From Thiogranum sp. (GTDB taxonomy: Bacteria > Pseudomonadota > Gammaproteobacteria > DSM-19610), in assembly GCA_024636585.1 (NCBI GenBank), contig JAGXGS010000048.1, positions 1 to 64,000 of the forward strand: DNA of 64,000 bases, written 5' to 3'. The position numbers and the translations under genes are program-made. The notes below the pieces were generated by a model. The model was not told the origin of the DNA and made no database searches. It saw nothing but the letters and a program-made list of their open reading frames with translations. This document shows, one piece after another, positions 1 to 7,338 of this stretch (position 1 is the stretch's first letter; each line of letters starts with the position of its first letter).

Positions 1-128
1 TCCAGATCGCTGCCCACACGCACCACATGACCCCGTGCATAGTAGGTCTGCAGTTCGTGCCAGCGTATGTGGGAGGTTTCCAGGTTGAGCCTGGCTTTGA
101 TTTCATCGTTATTGCGGGAAGACGACAT
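1..128 (-). CDS. DUF2288 family protein (N-terminal part, cut by window edge)
   Basis: Reading leftward from the ATG at 126-128, 42 codons stay open to the window edge. The product starts MSSSRNNDEIKARLNLETS and continues with I-R-W-H-E-L-Q then Y-A-R-G-H-V-V-R-V. This fits the small DUF2288 family, whose members begin with a K/R-x-LN-x-ET stretch, a W-x-EL motif and an F/Y-ARG motif. The family has no established function. It lies 41 bp upstream of a response regulator stop codon, on the same strand, so it may be the last gene transcribed from the signalling island. The assignment rests on this N-terminal segment only. Confidence 0.7.
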   Translation of the reverse strand, partial: MSSSRNNDEIKARLNLETSHIRWHELQTYYARGHVVRVGSDL

Positions 129-169
129 GACAGCCTTTTCGGATAATGACAGTAAAAACCAGCAAGATC

Positions 170-568
170 TTAACCGATAGCACAGGTCTCGTTCCAGATT
201 TCCCTGATCTGGTCGGCCAATGTGAGCGGATCAAACGGTTTGGGAATAACGCCCACTGCGCCCTGCGCCAGATATCCCTGAACTTCATCGCTCTGAACCT
301 TCGCGGTCATGAACACGGCCGGTGTCGCAGCATGTCCCGGCAAACGCCGAATGGCTTTCAGGGTTGCCGGACCATCCATCCCCGGCATCATGACATCCAG
401 AACGATCAGCTGGGGCTGGCATTCACCAATCTGTTCCAGCGCCTGCTGTCCAGATTCACAGGCCGTCAGCTCAAACCCGCCAATGGCTTCCAGAGCCAGT
501 TCCGCTACCGTGCGGATATCCGGCTCATCTTCAATCATAAGAATACGTTTAAGACTGCTGTCTGGCAT
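170..568 (-). CDS. CheY-like single-domain response regulator
   Basis: The product is one receiver domain with no output domain. Visible receiver residues are the acidic pair in ILMIEDEPD, the phospho-acceptor Asp in IVLDVMMPGMDG, the switch Thr in FMTAKV and the conserved Lys-Pro in IPKPFD. Such proteins act by docking to a partner after phosphorylation. I chose the ATG at 568 because an AAGGG-type ribosome site lies about 11 bases upstream; an in-frame ATG at 595 would add nine residues (MNTARRAGT) and lengthen the overlap. With the start at 568 the gene overlaps the stop of the upstream receiver-HDOD gene by 20 bp, so the two are probably translationally coupled. Likely phosphodonors are the two histidine kinases at 3499-7280, but pairing is inferred. 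Confidence 0.88.
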   Translation of the reverse strand: MPDSSLKRILMIEDEPDIRTVAELALEAIGGFELTACESGQQALEQIGECQPQLIVLDVMMPGMDGPATLKAIRRLPGHAATPAVFMTAKVQSDEVQGYLAQGAVGVIPKPFDPLTLADQIREIWNETCAIG

Positions 569-1709
569 CGTCCCGGCCCTTCTCGCTGTGTTCAATTCCC
601 AACCTCCGCAACAATGTGCGGCACTCAGGGCTTTCTGCCTGCTCCGCCGCCAGCAAAGCGGCCGCCCGCATCACCAGTTTTGACCGGCTGACATTGCTCC
701 TGCTCAAAAAATACACGGCACCAATCAACTCCCTGAGGTCTAGCGGCAAATGCCACTGCACCTTGATTCGGTTGCCCAGTTTTTCTGCCCAACAGGTAAT
801 GGCGGAGTCAATCCGCTCAAGTTCCGGTGGTTCGCCGCTCTGGTCGCAATGGTTCTGCAAAACTTTCAGAGCCGCCAACTCCCCGGCTCTGCTCAACAGG
901 CCAGCCGCGTAATAGATCGCCGGGTTGTCACCCACCTTTCTGGCCAGCGTACTGGCAGCTTCAGCAACTCGCAAAGCCTGTTCCTGTTCAATGCGCGCGC
1001 GCTCAGCGAGGCGCGGACAGTCTAGCTTGCCGGCAATATCCAGCGATAGCGCAAGCGCCTGATTCAGCGCCATGGAAACGCCAATCACGCTGATGGCCTC
1101 TTTTGGCGTTTTTACCGAGGTACCGGAGCGTCGGAATGAAGCGCTGTTCGCCACATCCAGCATCTTGGCACTCAGAGCAGGCTCCTGCTTCCATTGTTTC
1201 GCAAGCGTGATAGCGTCCAGCTCGTCGCGGTTTTCCATGAGAGCAAGGACTGCAGCTGTGTCAATCTGACCTGGCAGCTGTATCGCAGATTGGCAGGCTG
1301 CCTCCATTTTCTCATCCAGAGTATTTGCCCCGCTACCATGAACAAACGAAACCGGCACCAGCTCTGTCAGCCGCTGGTGCAGCGCATCTACCTGGAACGG
1401 TTTGCTGATGTAACCGCTAATACCCAAGTGAGCCGCCGCAAGAATGGAGTCACGGTCAGCGCGGCCGCTGATCATGAGCACAGGGATCTCGCCGCTGGTT
1501 TGCCGAACCGCACGAATCAGCTCCAGACCGGAGCCATCTGGCAGATTCCGGTCCGTGATGACCAGATCTGCGGGCTGCTGCAACCAGCTACTGAGTGCAG
1601 ACTGCAGCAGGGTAAAAATCCGGATCCTTGCGCCCGGATAAGCACTGGCCACAACGGTCTCCAGTAAATCACCTACCAGCTCATCATCTTCGAGAATCAA
1701 CACATACAT
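549..1709 (-). CDS. Response regulator with C-terminal HDOD domain
   Basis: 386 residues. The N-terminal receiver (about 1-120) has the acidic pair in LILEDDELV, the acceptor Asp in LVITDRNLPDGSG, the Ser of the switch region (MISGRAD) and the Lys in YISKPF. Residues of about 140-330 match an HDOD domain: it starts near IQLPGQIDTAAVLALM and contains AKMLDVANSASFRR and the helix AISVIGVSMALNQALALS. HDOD domains are HD-related folds usually lacking the catalytic metal ligands and are often linked to c-di-GMP or stress signalling in proteobacteria. The gene sits 28 bp downstream of the GGDEF protein and overlaps the CheY-like gene, so all three are likely one leftward operon. The output partner cannot be read from the sequence. 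Confidence 0.88.
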   Translation of the reverse strand: MYVLILEDDELVGDLLETVVASAYPGARIRIFTLLQSALSSWLQQPADLVITDRNLPDGSGLELIRAVRQTSGEIPVLMISGRADRDSILAAAHLGISGYISKPFQVDALHQRLTELVPVSFVHGSGANTLDEKMEAACQSAIQLPGQIDTAAVLALMENRDELDAITLAKQWKQEPALSAKMLDVANSASFRRSGTSVKTPKEAISVIGVSMALNQALALSLDIAGKLDCPRLAERARIEQEQALRVAEAASTLARKVGDNPAIYYAAGLLSRAGELAALKVLQNHCDQSGEPPELERIDSAITCWAEKLGNRIKVQWHLPLDLRELIGAVYFLSRSNVSRSKLVMRAAALLAAEQAESPECRTLLRRLGIEHSEKGRDDARQQS

Positions 1710-1737
1710 CGTGGCACTCTCAATTTGTAGCTATAAA

Positions 1738-3396
1738 TCACGACAGATCTCCGGAGGCAGCGGTCACGCCATTACGTCCCGCACGCTTGCGCTGATAAAG
1801 AGCCCGGTCTGCTGCTTCAATCGCCTGCTCACCGGACTCATAGCCTTTCAATGCGGCAACACCCGCGCTGAAGCTGACTGAAAAGTCCTCGCTGCCACCG
1901 TTAAACACCAGCCGGGCAAAATCCTGGCTCAGCGCTTCAAGCACTTCAACGGCTTTGTCCAGTGAGCACCCTGGCAACACCACTACAAATTCCTCACCGC
2001 CATAGCGGCCGATAATATCCGTATTGCGTAACCGGTGGCGCAGCAGGTTCGCCAAAGCCTTGATGACCATGTCGCCCGTCCCGTGGCCATAGGAGTCGTT
2101 GACCTGTTTAAAATGGTCCAGATCCAGCATGGCCACAACAGAATCATGCCCGTTACGGTTACAGCGCGCGTATTCGCGATTAAGCTCGGTTTTGGCAAGC
2201 GCGTGCTTCAACAGGCCTGTGAGGCTGTCGAGCGACACCAGTTTACCGAGCTGCCGGGCGCGATAGCAGCGTATCCTGGCTGTGCGCAACAGGAACTCAT
2301 CCGATACCGGTTTGGTCACAAAATCATCACCGCCGCGAGCCAGCACATCCAGTTGCAGGTCACGATCTTCTTCTGACGAGAAGAAAATAATCGGAAGGCT
2401 GAGCCACTCGGCCTGAAACCGTAACATCCGAGCCAGAACCGGACCATCATACTGCCCCATCTGCACATCCATGAGCAAAATGTCCGGCCGGAACTCTGAC
2501 AACTCAGAAAGCAAGCGTGAGGGGTCGTTCAGGGCACGCACCTCCATCCCACCGCTGGTGAGAACCAGACGGTAGTGTTCCAACAGCTCGCTGTCGTCGT
2601 CCACAATCATCACCCGGCCGGTGAGCGTTGCCAGCCCTTCCGCCAGCAGTTGTTCTACCCGGTCAGCAAGAGCGGGAATATCCTGGGGTTCATCAAGACA
2701 GGCATCAACGCCCAGGCAGGCCAACCGGTAACGGGTGGCAAATTCATGGGCCTGACTGAAACAGATCACTGGTCGGTCATGCAGTCTGGGCAACCAGTGC
2801 GCATTCTCATCCTCCAGAAGAGTGTCCCTGACCATGACCAGATCAACATCGTCCATGTTATCTGGCCACTCCTGGCCATTGCTCAAGCTGCGCAATCTAT
2901 ACCCATATAACGCCAGGCCCTTTAATATCAGTTCCGCAAGCTCCTGTTCAGGCTCCAGAATCAACAACACAGCCTGGTCGTCAGCCTCCACAGGCCGGGG
3001 CTGGTGCCACACGGTTGATACAGGCTCGGCCGCACCTAAAAGATTGCCAAGGCCGACTATATCTTTTTCATAGCCGGCACCCAGAAACTGCTTTAACTGA
3101 AGCCGGATGCGCTCGCTTTCAGCCCCGGCAGCAACCTGATCTGCCAGTGGCTTTATTGCAATCTCGAGTTTTCGGGCCTGTTCGCCAAGCTGTGTAAAGC
3201 CCAACGTGCCGGCAGAGCCCGCCAACCTGTGTAACAGCTGATAGGCAGCGATCAGTTCTTCAATGGCTTCAGGGTGCCGGGATGCGTTAAAGATACTGGC
3301 GACCAATCCCTCAATTTCACGTATCGTTTTATCTCGAAAACGATTTCGCAGAGTCTCCAGTTTTTTCCGCACCTCGGAAGAAGGGCTTTGAGGCAT
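1738..3396 (-). CDS. Hpt-receiver-GGDEF diguanylate cyclase
   Basis: 552 residues with an unusual domain order. An N-terminal Hpt domain carries HRLAGSAGTLGF (His56). Next is a receiver-like region (about 142-250) that lacks the usual acidic pair, acceptor Asp and Lys. A full receiver follows (about 260-380), with VMIVDDDSE, LLMDVQMGQYDG, FFSSEED and VTKPVS. The C-terminal cyclase domain starts at DSLTGLL and has LDLDHFKQVNDSYGHG and GGEEF at about 466-470. An RNTD I-site lies five residues before it, so product inhibition by c-di-GMP is expected. The predicted reaction is 2 GTP to c-di-GMP, controlled by phosphorylation through the receiver and possibly the Hpt. It starts 33-102 bp from the divergent kinase gene, depending on that gene's start. 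Confidence 0.92.
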   Translation of the reverse strand: MPQSPSSEVRKKLETLRNRFRDKTIREIEGLVASIFNASRHPEAIEELIAAYQLLHRLAGSAGTLGFTQLGEQARKLEIAIKPLADQVAAGAESERIRLQLKQFLGAGYEKDIVGLGNLLGAAEPVSTVWHQPRPVEADDQAVLLILEPEQELAELILKGLALYGYRLRSLSNGQEWPDNMDDVDLVMVRDTLLEDENAHWLPRLHDRPVICFSQAHEFATRYRLACLGVDACLDEPQDIPALADRVEQLLAEGLATLTGRVMIVDDDSELLEHYRLVLTSGGMEVRALNDPSRLLSELSEFRPDILLMDVQMGQYDGPVLARMLRFQAEWLSLPIIFFSSEEDRDLQLDVLARGGDDFVTKPVSDEFLLRTARIRCYRARQLGKLVSLDSLTGLLKHALAKTELNREYARCNRNGHDSVVAMLDLDHFKQVNDSYGHGTGDMVIKALANLLRHRLRNTDIIGRYGGEEFVVVLPGCSLDKAVEVLEALSQDFARLVFNGGSEDFSVSFSAGVAALKGYESGEQAIEAADRALYQRKRAGRNGVTAASGDLS

Positions 3397-3498
3397 AAAG
3401 GCTCTTGCTGATAGTCGCGCGCAAGCGCTGTGAATTCTCGCTCAATTAATGTTCAATCAAACCAAGTTTTCCGGCAAATAGCCAGACAGGAGCACGTT

Positions 3499-5286
3499 TT
3501 GAGTCATTTATCTCTGGGCACCCGCCTTGCCGTGATCATGATCCTTGGTAGTCTGGCCACTTTGGGCTCAGTTATCTATACCGCATACGATGCATTGCTG
3601 GAAGATTTTGAAAACAACCTCTTAGCACAACAGGTGAACGAAACCGCCCGCATTTCCAACTTTGTCAGCAAGGACCTGGAGCTTCGTATCAGCGTAATGG
3701 CTCAGTTTGCCACCATGTTAGGCAACGATGGTCAATTGTTATCACAGGCACAACTTACAAAGCTCCTGCAAAAGCAGCAAAAACTGAGAGAACTGTTCCC
3801 CCACAGCCTGACCGTTCTGTCTCCAAACGCTATATTAATCGCTGAAAACATTTTTGCTCAGGGCAGAGTCGGCACCTATTACGGGGACCGGCCCCACTGG
3901 AGAAGGGCCATTGAAACTCGCCGCCCGGTAATCAGCCGACCCATTATAGGCCGAGCAACGGGCGTGCCGCTGATGGTTTTTATCGCACCAATTGAGAGTG
4001 GTGACGGAAAACTCCTTGGTTTTCTCAGCGGTACTCTGCAAATGGATCGGTCGCTTCTGATACCGGAGCACATACTAGATGATGCCAGTAAAGACGCTAT
4101 ATTTCTGGTGGTAGATACGGATAACTTTTTGTTTGTAGAGGGTTCCCGGGAAGGCAAAATCATCGAGGAACTGCCAGATCCGGGAGAAAACCTGTTGATT
4201 GACGCCGCACTGTCCGGCATCAGCTTTGGCGAGGTTGACGCTGAATCAGGAGAGAGGCTTATCTATGCAACCAGTCATCTTCAGCGCCTGGGCTGGCTGT
4301 TTATTCGCGCGGTTCCCAAGTCCCTTGCAACCGCTCCCGCCGAGCGGGCTTTCAGCCGATTCTTCCTGATTAGCACAGGGGCAACTCTCGGAATACTATT
4401 ACTGACATACGTGGCGCTGCGGTCCACAACCTCTTCCCTCACACAGATGACCCGGCGTATACGCTCCATGATTCAGAAGCCCGAATCCTCGCGTCGTCTC
4501 AAAGAACAGGGTGCACCAGAGGTGCGTGACCTGGCCCAGGCGTTTAACCAGTTGATGGATGAGCGGGATACCAACAACCGGCTTAAAGACAACTTCGTTT
4601 CCAATGTCAGCCATGAACTACGAACCCCTCTGACCTCCATGAATGGCGCTCTGCGGCTGCTTCAGTCTGGTACGACGGGCGAACTTCCCGAGCGCGCCAG
4701 AGAAATGACAACGCTGGCTTTGCGCAACGGCGAACGTCTGCAACTGCTCATCGCCGACATGCTTGACTTCAATAAGCTCTCAAGCGGCAAGATGCGCCTG
4801 AGTTTCCAACCTGAAGACCTGCAGAAATTACTCACCGAAACCGTCAGTAGCAACGAAACGATAGCCAGGGAATCAGGCGCGAGGCTGGTCGTGAGTGATA
4901 CACCTGAAATACGGCTGACAACCGATGGCCATCGGTTGCGACAGATTCTGGATAACTTCATCAGCAATGCCATCAAGTTTTCACCAGACAATGGGCTGAT
5001 CACCATTAAAGCCAAAAAAACCGATCATAACCGGCTGCGCATTACCGTCAGCGATCAGGGCGCTGGGGTGCCGGAAGACTTCAAGAGCCAGATATTTGAT
5101 CGTTTTTCCCAGGCAGAAGTGGGCACCACCCGGTCAACCAGCGGCACGGGTCTCGGCCTGGCTATCAGCCGCCAGCTTGCTGTTCTGCTGAGCGGCGATG
5201 TCGGGTTCTACAACAGTGATGGTGCGCATTTCTGGGTTGAACTGCCCCTATGCGATAAAACGTTCCCGGAGGGTCAAGCATCATGA
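3499..5286 (+). CDS. Membrane sensor histidine kinase (Cache-like sensor, HAMP)
   Basis: From the chosen TTG start the protein has 595 residues. A transmembrane helix (about 8-28) precedes a periplasmic Cache-like sensor (about 30-280; note YGDRPHWRRAIETRRPVIS). A second helix lies near 290-310, followed by a HAMP-like linker. The kinase core has NVSHELRTPLTS with phospho-acceptor His at about 372, then the ATPase N box (NFISNAIKFSPDN), DQGAGV and GTGLGLAIS. No receiver follows, so the phosphoryl group must go to a separate protein. The open frame reaches a GTG at 3430, but that codon has no ribosome site, whereas the TTG at 3499 follows AGGAG (3488-3492) with a six-base spacer and starts the protein just before the first helix. 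It overlaps the next kinase by four bases (ATGA). Confidence 0.88.
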   Translation: MSHLSLGTRLAVIMILGSLATLGSVIYTAYDALLEDFENNLLAQQVNETARISNFVSKDLELRISVMAQFATMLGNDGQLLSQAQLTKLLQKQQKLRELFPHSLTVLSPNAILIAENIFAQGRVGTYYGDRPHWRRAIETRRPVISRPIIGRATGVPLMVFIAPIESGDGKLLGFLSGTLQMDRSLLIPEHILDDASKDAIFLVVDTDNFLFVEGSREGKIIEELPDPGENLLIDAALSGISFGEVDAESGERLIYATSHLQRLGWLFIRAVPKSLATAPAERAFSRFFLISTGATLGILLLTYVALRSTTSSLTQMTRRIRSMIQKPESSRRLKEQGAPEVRDLAQAFNQLMDERDTNNRLKDNFVSNVSHELRTPLTSMNGALRLLQSGTTGELPERAREMTTLALRNGERLQLLIADMLDFNKLSSGKMRLSFQPEDLQKLLTETVSSNETIARESGARLVVSDTPEIRLTTDGHRLRQILDNFISNAIKFSPDNGLITIKAKKTDHNRLRITVSDQGAGVPEDFKSQIFDRFSQAEVGTTRSTSGTGLGLAISRQLAVLLSGDVGFYNSDGAHFWVELPLCDKTFPEGQAS

Positions 5287-7280
5287 AGGCACCTGAGTTA
5301 CCCGCCAATGAGCGCTCCAGACAAACGGCACTGGACCAACTGCGAATTCTGGACACCCCTCCTGAAGATCGCTTCGACCGGCTCACCCGCATGGCCGCAC
5401 GACTGCTGGATGCTCCCATCGCTCTGATTTCGCTGATCGACCGCGACCGGCAGTGGTTCAAGTCCTGTGTCGGGCTGGGGGTCGGCGAAACGCCCAGGAG
5501 CATTTCATTCTGCGGCCACGCCATTTTCGACAGGCAACCGCTGGTGATTGAGGATGCGCTTGAAGATGAGCGTTTCTGTGACAACCCTCTGGTGACGGGC
5601 GATCCAAATATTCGCTTCTATGTTGGCACGCCGCTTCATAGCGCAGACGGCCATGCCTTGGGCACTTTATGCGTTATTGACCGGAAACCACGCACGCTGA
5701 GCGAAGAAGATCGCCAGTGCCTGCGGGATCTGGCGGACTGTGCCGAAGAGCAGATCAGTGCTCGCGAGCTGGCCATTCACTACCGTGACCAGGAACTGGA
5801 ACAACAGAATGAATCCCTGGTCGTGCTCAAACAACTGGCAGACCTGGTTCCCGGTGGGCTGTATCAGTTCCGTGTCTATCCGGATGGGCGCATGAACTAT
5901 CCCTATAGCAGCAAGGGGATTGAGCGCATGTTCGGTTTGACCGAGAAGCAGGCCCGGGAGGATGCTGCGGCGGTTTTCGCGATGATCAACCCCGATGACC
6001 TGCCCACTGTAACAGCCTCGATTGACGAGTCTGCACGTCGGCTGAGCACTTGGTCGATCCAGTTCAGGATACGCGGACAGGAGCGCAGCTGGCGCTGGAT
6101 TGAGGGCAACTCAACGCCACAAAAACTCTCCGACGGCAGCGTTATCTGGCACGGCTACCTTGAAGATATCGACGATAAAAAAAGGGCCTTGATAGGCTTG
6201 CAGGAAAGTGAACTGCAGCTTCGTCGCCTGTTCGAACTCGCGCCCAGCGGTATCCTTCTGGTTGATTACAAAACTGCGGCAATCATCGACGTGAATGCTG
6301 CCATGCTCAAGTCGACCGGCTACCGCAAGGATGAATTCCTGAAACTGGACTATCGCCAGCTGCTTGCCTCCAGCCACGGGTCGTTACGAACTGAGGTTCT
6401 GGAGGAATTAAGGCAGACGGGGTATTTTGGCCCCCTGGAGCAAGAAGTGACCGACTGCAACGGCACTGCCTACCCTGCCATTATTCACAGTATGCTGATA
6501 CGTGATTCTTCAGAGCGCAAATTGCTCTGGGTTCTGGTGGAGGACATTTCCGAACGCAAAAAGATCGAACGCATGAAAAACCAGTTCGTATCTACTGTGA
6601 GCCACGAACTGCGCACACCGCTCACCTCCATAACCGGCGCCATCGGACTGCTGGCTGGCGGCGCCGCCGGGACTCTTCCACCAAAAGCCCAGCACATGAT
6701 GGCCATCGCCGAGCGCAATGCCCGTCAACTGGCGACGCTGATTAATGACTTACTGGATATAGAAAAGCTGGTAGCGGGCAAACTGGACATCAACCTGAAA
6801 CGACAGCCTTTACAGCCTTTGCTTGAACAGGCGGTCACTATAAATCAGCCTTACGGGGCTCAGCGTAAAATCACTATCGATCTTGCGCCCGACATCCCCG
6901 AGACCGAGGTATTCGTCGACGGCCGGCGGCTATTACAGGCGCTAAACAACCTGATATCCAATGCCATCAAGTTCTCGCCGGACAGCGGTCGCGTCAATCT
7001 GTCTGCCCGGCAAAAAATCTCTGAAGGGAAACCAACGGTCACCATTGATATTGAGGACAACGGACAGGGGGTTCCGGAAGCGTTCCGGGATCAGATCTTC
7101 CAGCGTTTTGCCCAGGCAGACAGCTCCGACACCCGCAGCCAGGGTGGAACCGGGCTTGGGCTCGCCATCACACGGGAGTTGGTCACTGTAATGGGCGGCG
7201 ACGTCGGTTTTGAGTCTTTGCCGGGCCGGGGCGCCACCTTCTGGATACGCCTGCCGATGGCAAACAGCGATGCCCCATAA
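5283..7280 (+). CDS. Soluble sensor histidine kinase, GAF-PAS-PAS
   Basis: 665 residues with no membrane segment. The order is a GAF domain (about 12-165, with LIDRDRQWFKSCVGL and a TLCVIDRKPR end), two PAS domains (about 185-300 and 310-425), HisKA with TVSHELRTPLTSI (His441), then a HATPase with NLISNAIKFSPDSG, DNGQGV and GTGLGLAIT. It lacks a receiver. The HisKA region closely resembles that of the upstream membrane kinase (F-V-S-x-V-SHELRTPLTS in both), which suggests an in-place duplication followed by exchange of sensor modules. Its ATG sits in the ATGA overlap with the upstream gene, so the two are co-translated. Ligand unknown. The likely targets are the Hpt/receiver proteins encoded divergently. 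Confidence 0.9.
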   Translation: MKAPELPANERSRQTALDQLRILDTPPEDRFDRLTRMAARLLDAPIALISLIDRDRQWFKSCVGLGVGETPRSISFCGHAIFDRQPLVIEDALEDERFCDNPLVTGDPNIRFYVGTPLHSADGHALGTLCVIDRKPRTLSEEDRQCLRDLADCAEEQISARELAIHYRDQELEQQNESLVVLKQLADLVPGGLYQFRVYPDGRMNYPYSSKGIERMFGLTEKQAREDAAAVFAMINPDDLPTVTASIDESARRLSTWSIQFRIRGQERSWRWIEGNSTPQKLSDGSVIWHGYLEDIDDKKRALIGLQESELQLRRLFELAPSGILLVDYKTAAIIDVNAAMLKSTGYRKDEFLKLDYRQLLASSHGSLRTEVLEELRQTGYFGPLEQEVTDCNGTAYPAIIHSMLIRDSSERKLLWVLVEDISERKKIERMKNQFVSTVSHELRTPLTSITGAIGLLAGGAAGTLPPKAQHMMAIAERNARQLATLINDLLDIEKLVAGKLDINLKRQPLQPLLEQAVTINQPYGAQRKITIDLAPDIPETEVFVDGRRLLQALNNLISNAIKFSPDSGRVNLSARQKISEGKPTVTIDIEDNGQGVPEAFRDQIFQRFAQADSSDTRSQGGTGLGLAITRELVTVMGGDVGFESLPGRGATFWIRLPMANSDAP

Positions 7281-7284
7281 AAAA

Positions 7285-7310
7285 CCGGCAGCCTTTTAAC
7301 AGGCTGCCGG
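7285..7310. terminator. Bidirectional intrinsic terminator between kinase operon and acnA
   Basis: A perfect nine-base stem, CCGGCAGCC (7285-7293) and GGCTGCCGG (7302-7310), encloses an eight-base loop. On the minus strand the hairpin is followed by TTTTTTAT, a classic terminator for acnA. On the plus strand it is followed by CTCTTAT, a weaker U-tract, ending the kinase operon. The two coding regions converge on it. Confidence 0.85.
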
Positions 7311-7338
7311 CTCTTATCTGAACCAGAAAACAGATGGT

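Noticed and set aside
7281-7338. Assembly junction or transfer boundary between the signalling island and acnA
   Set aside because: The spacer is a single clean bidirectional terminator and I see no repeats, tRNA, integrase or obvious composition jump; a real test needs read coverage and k-mer profiles.
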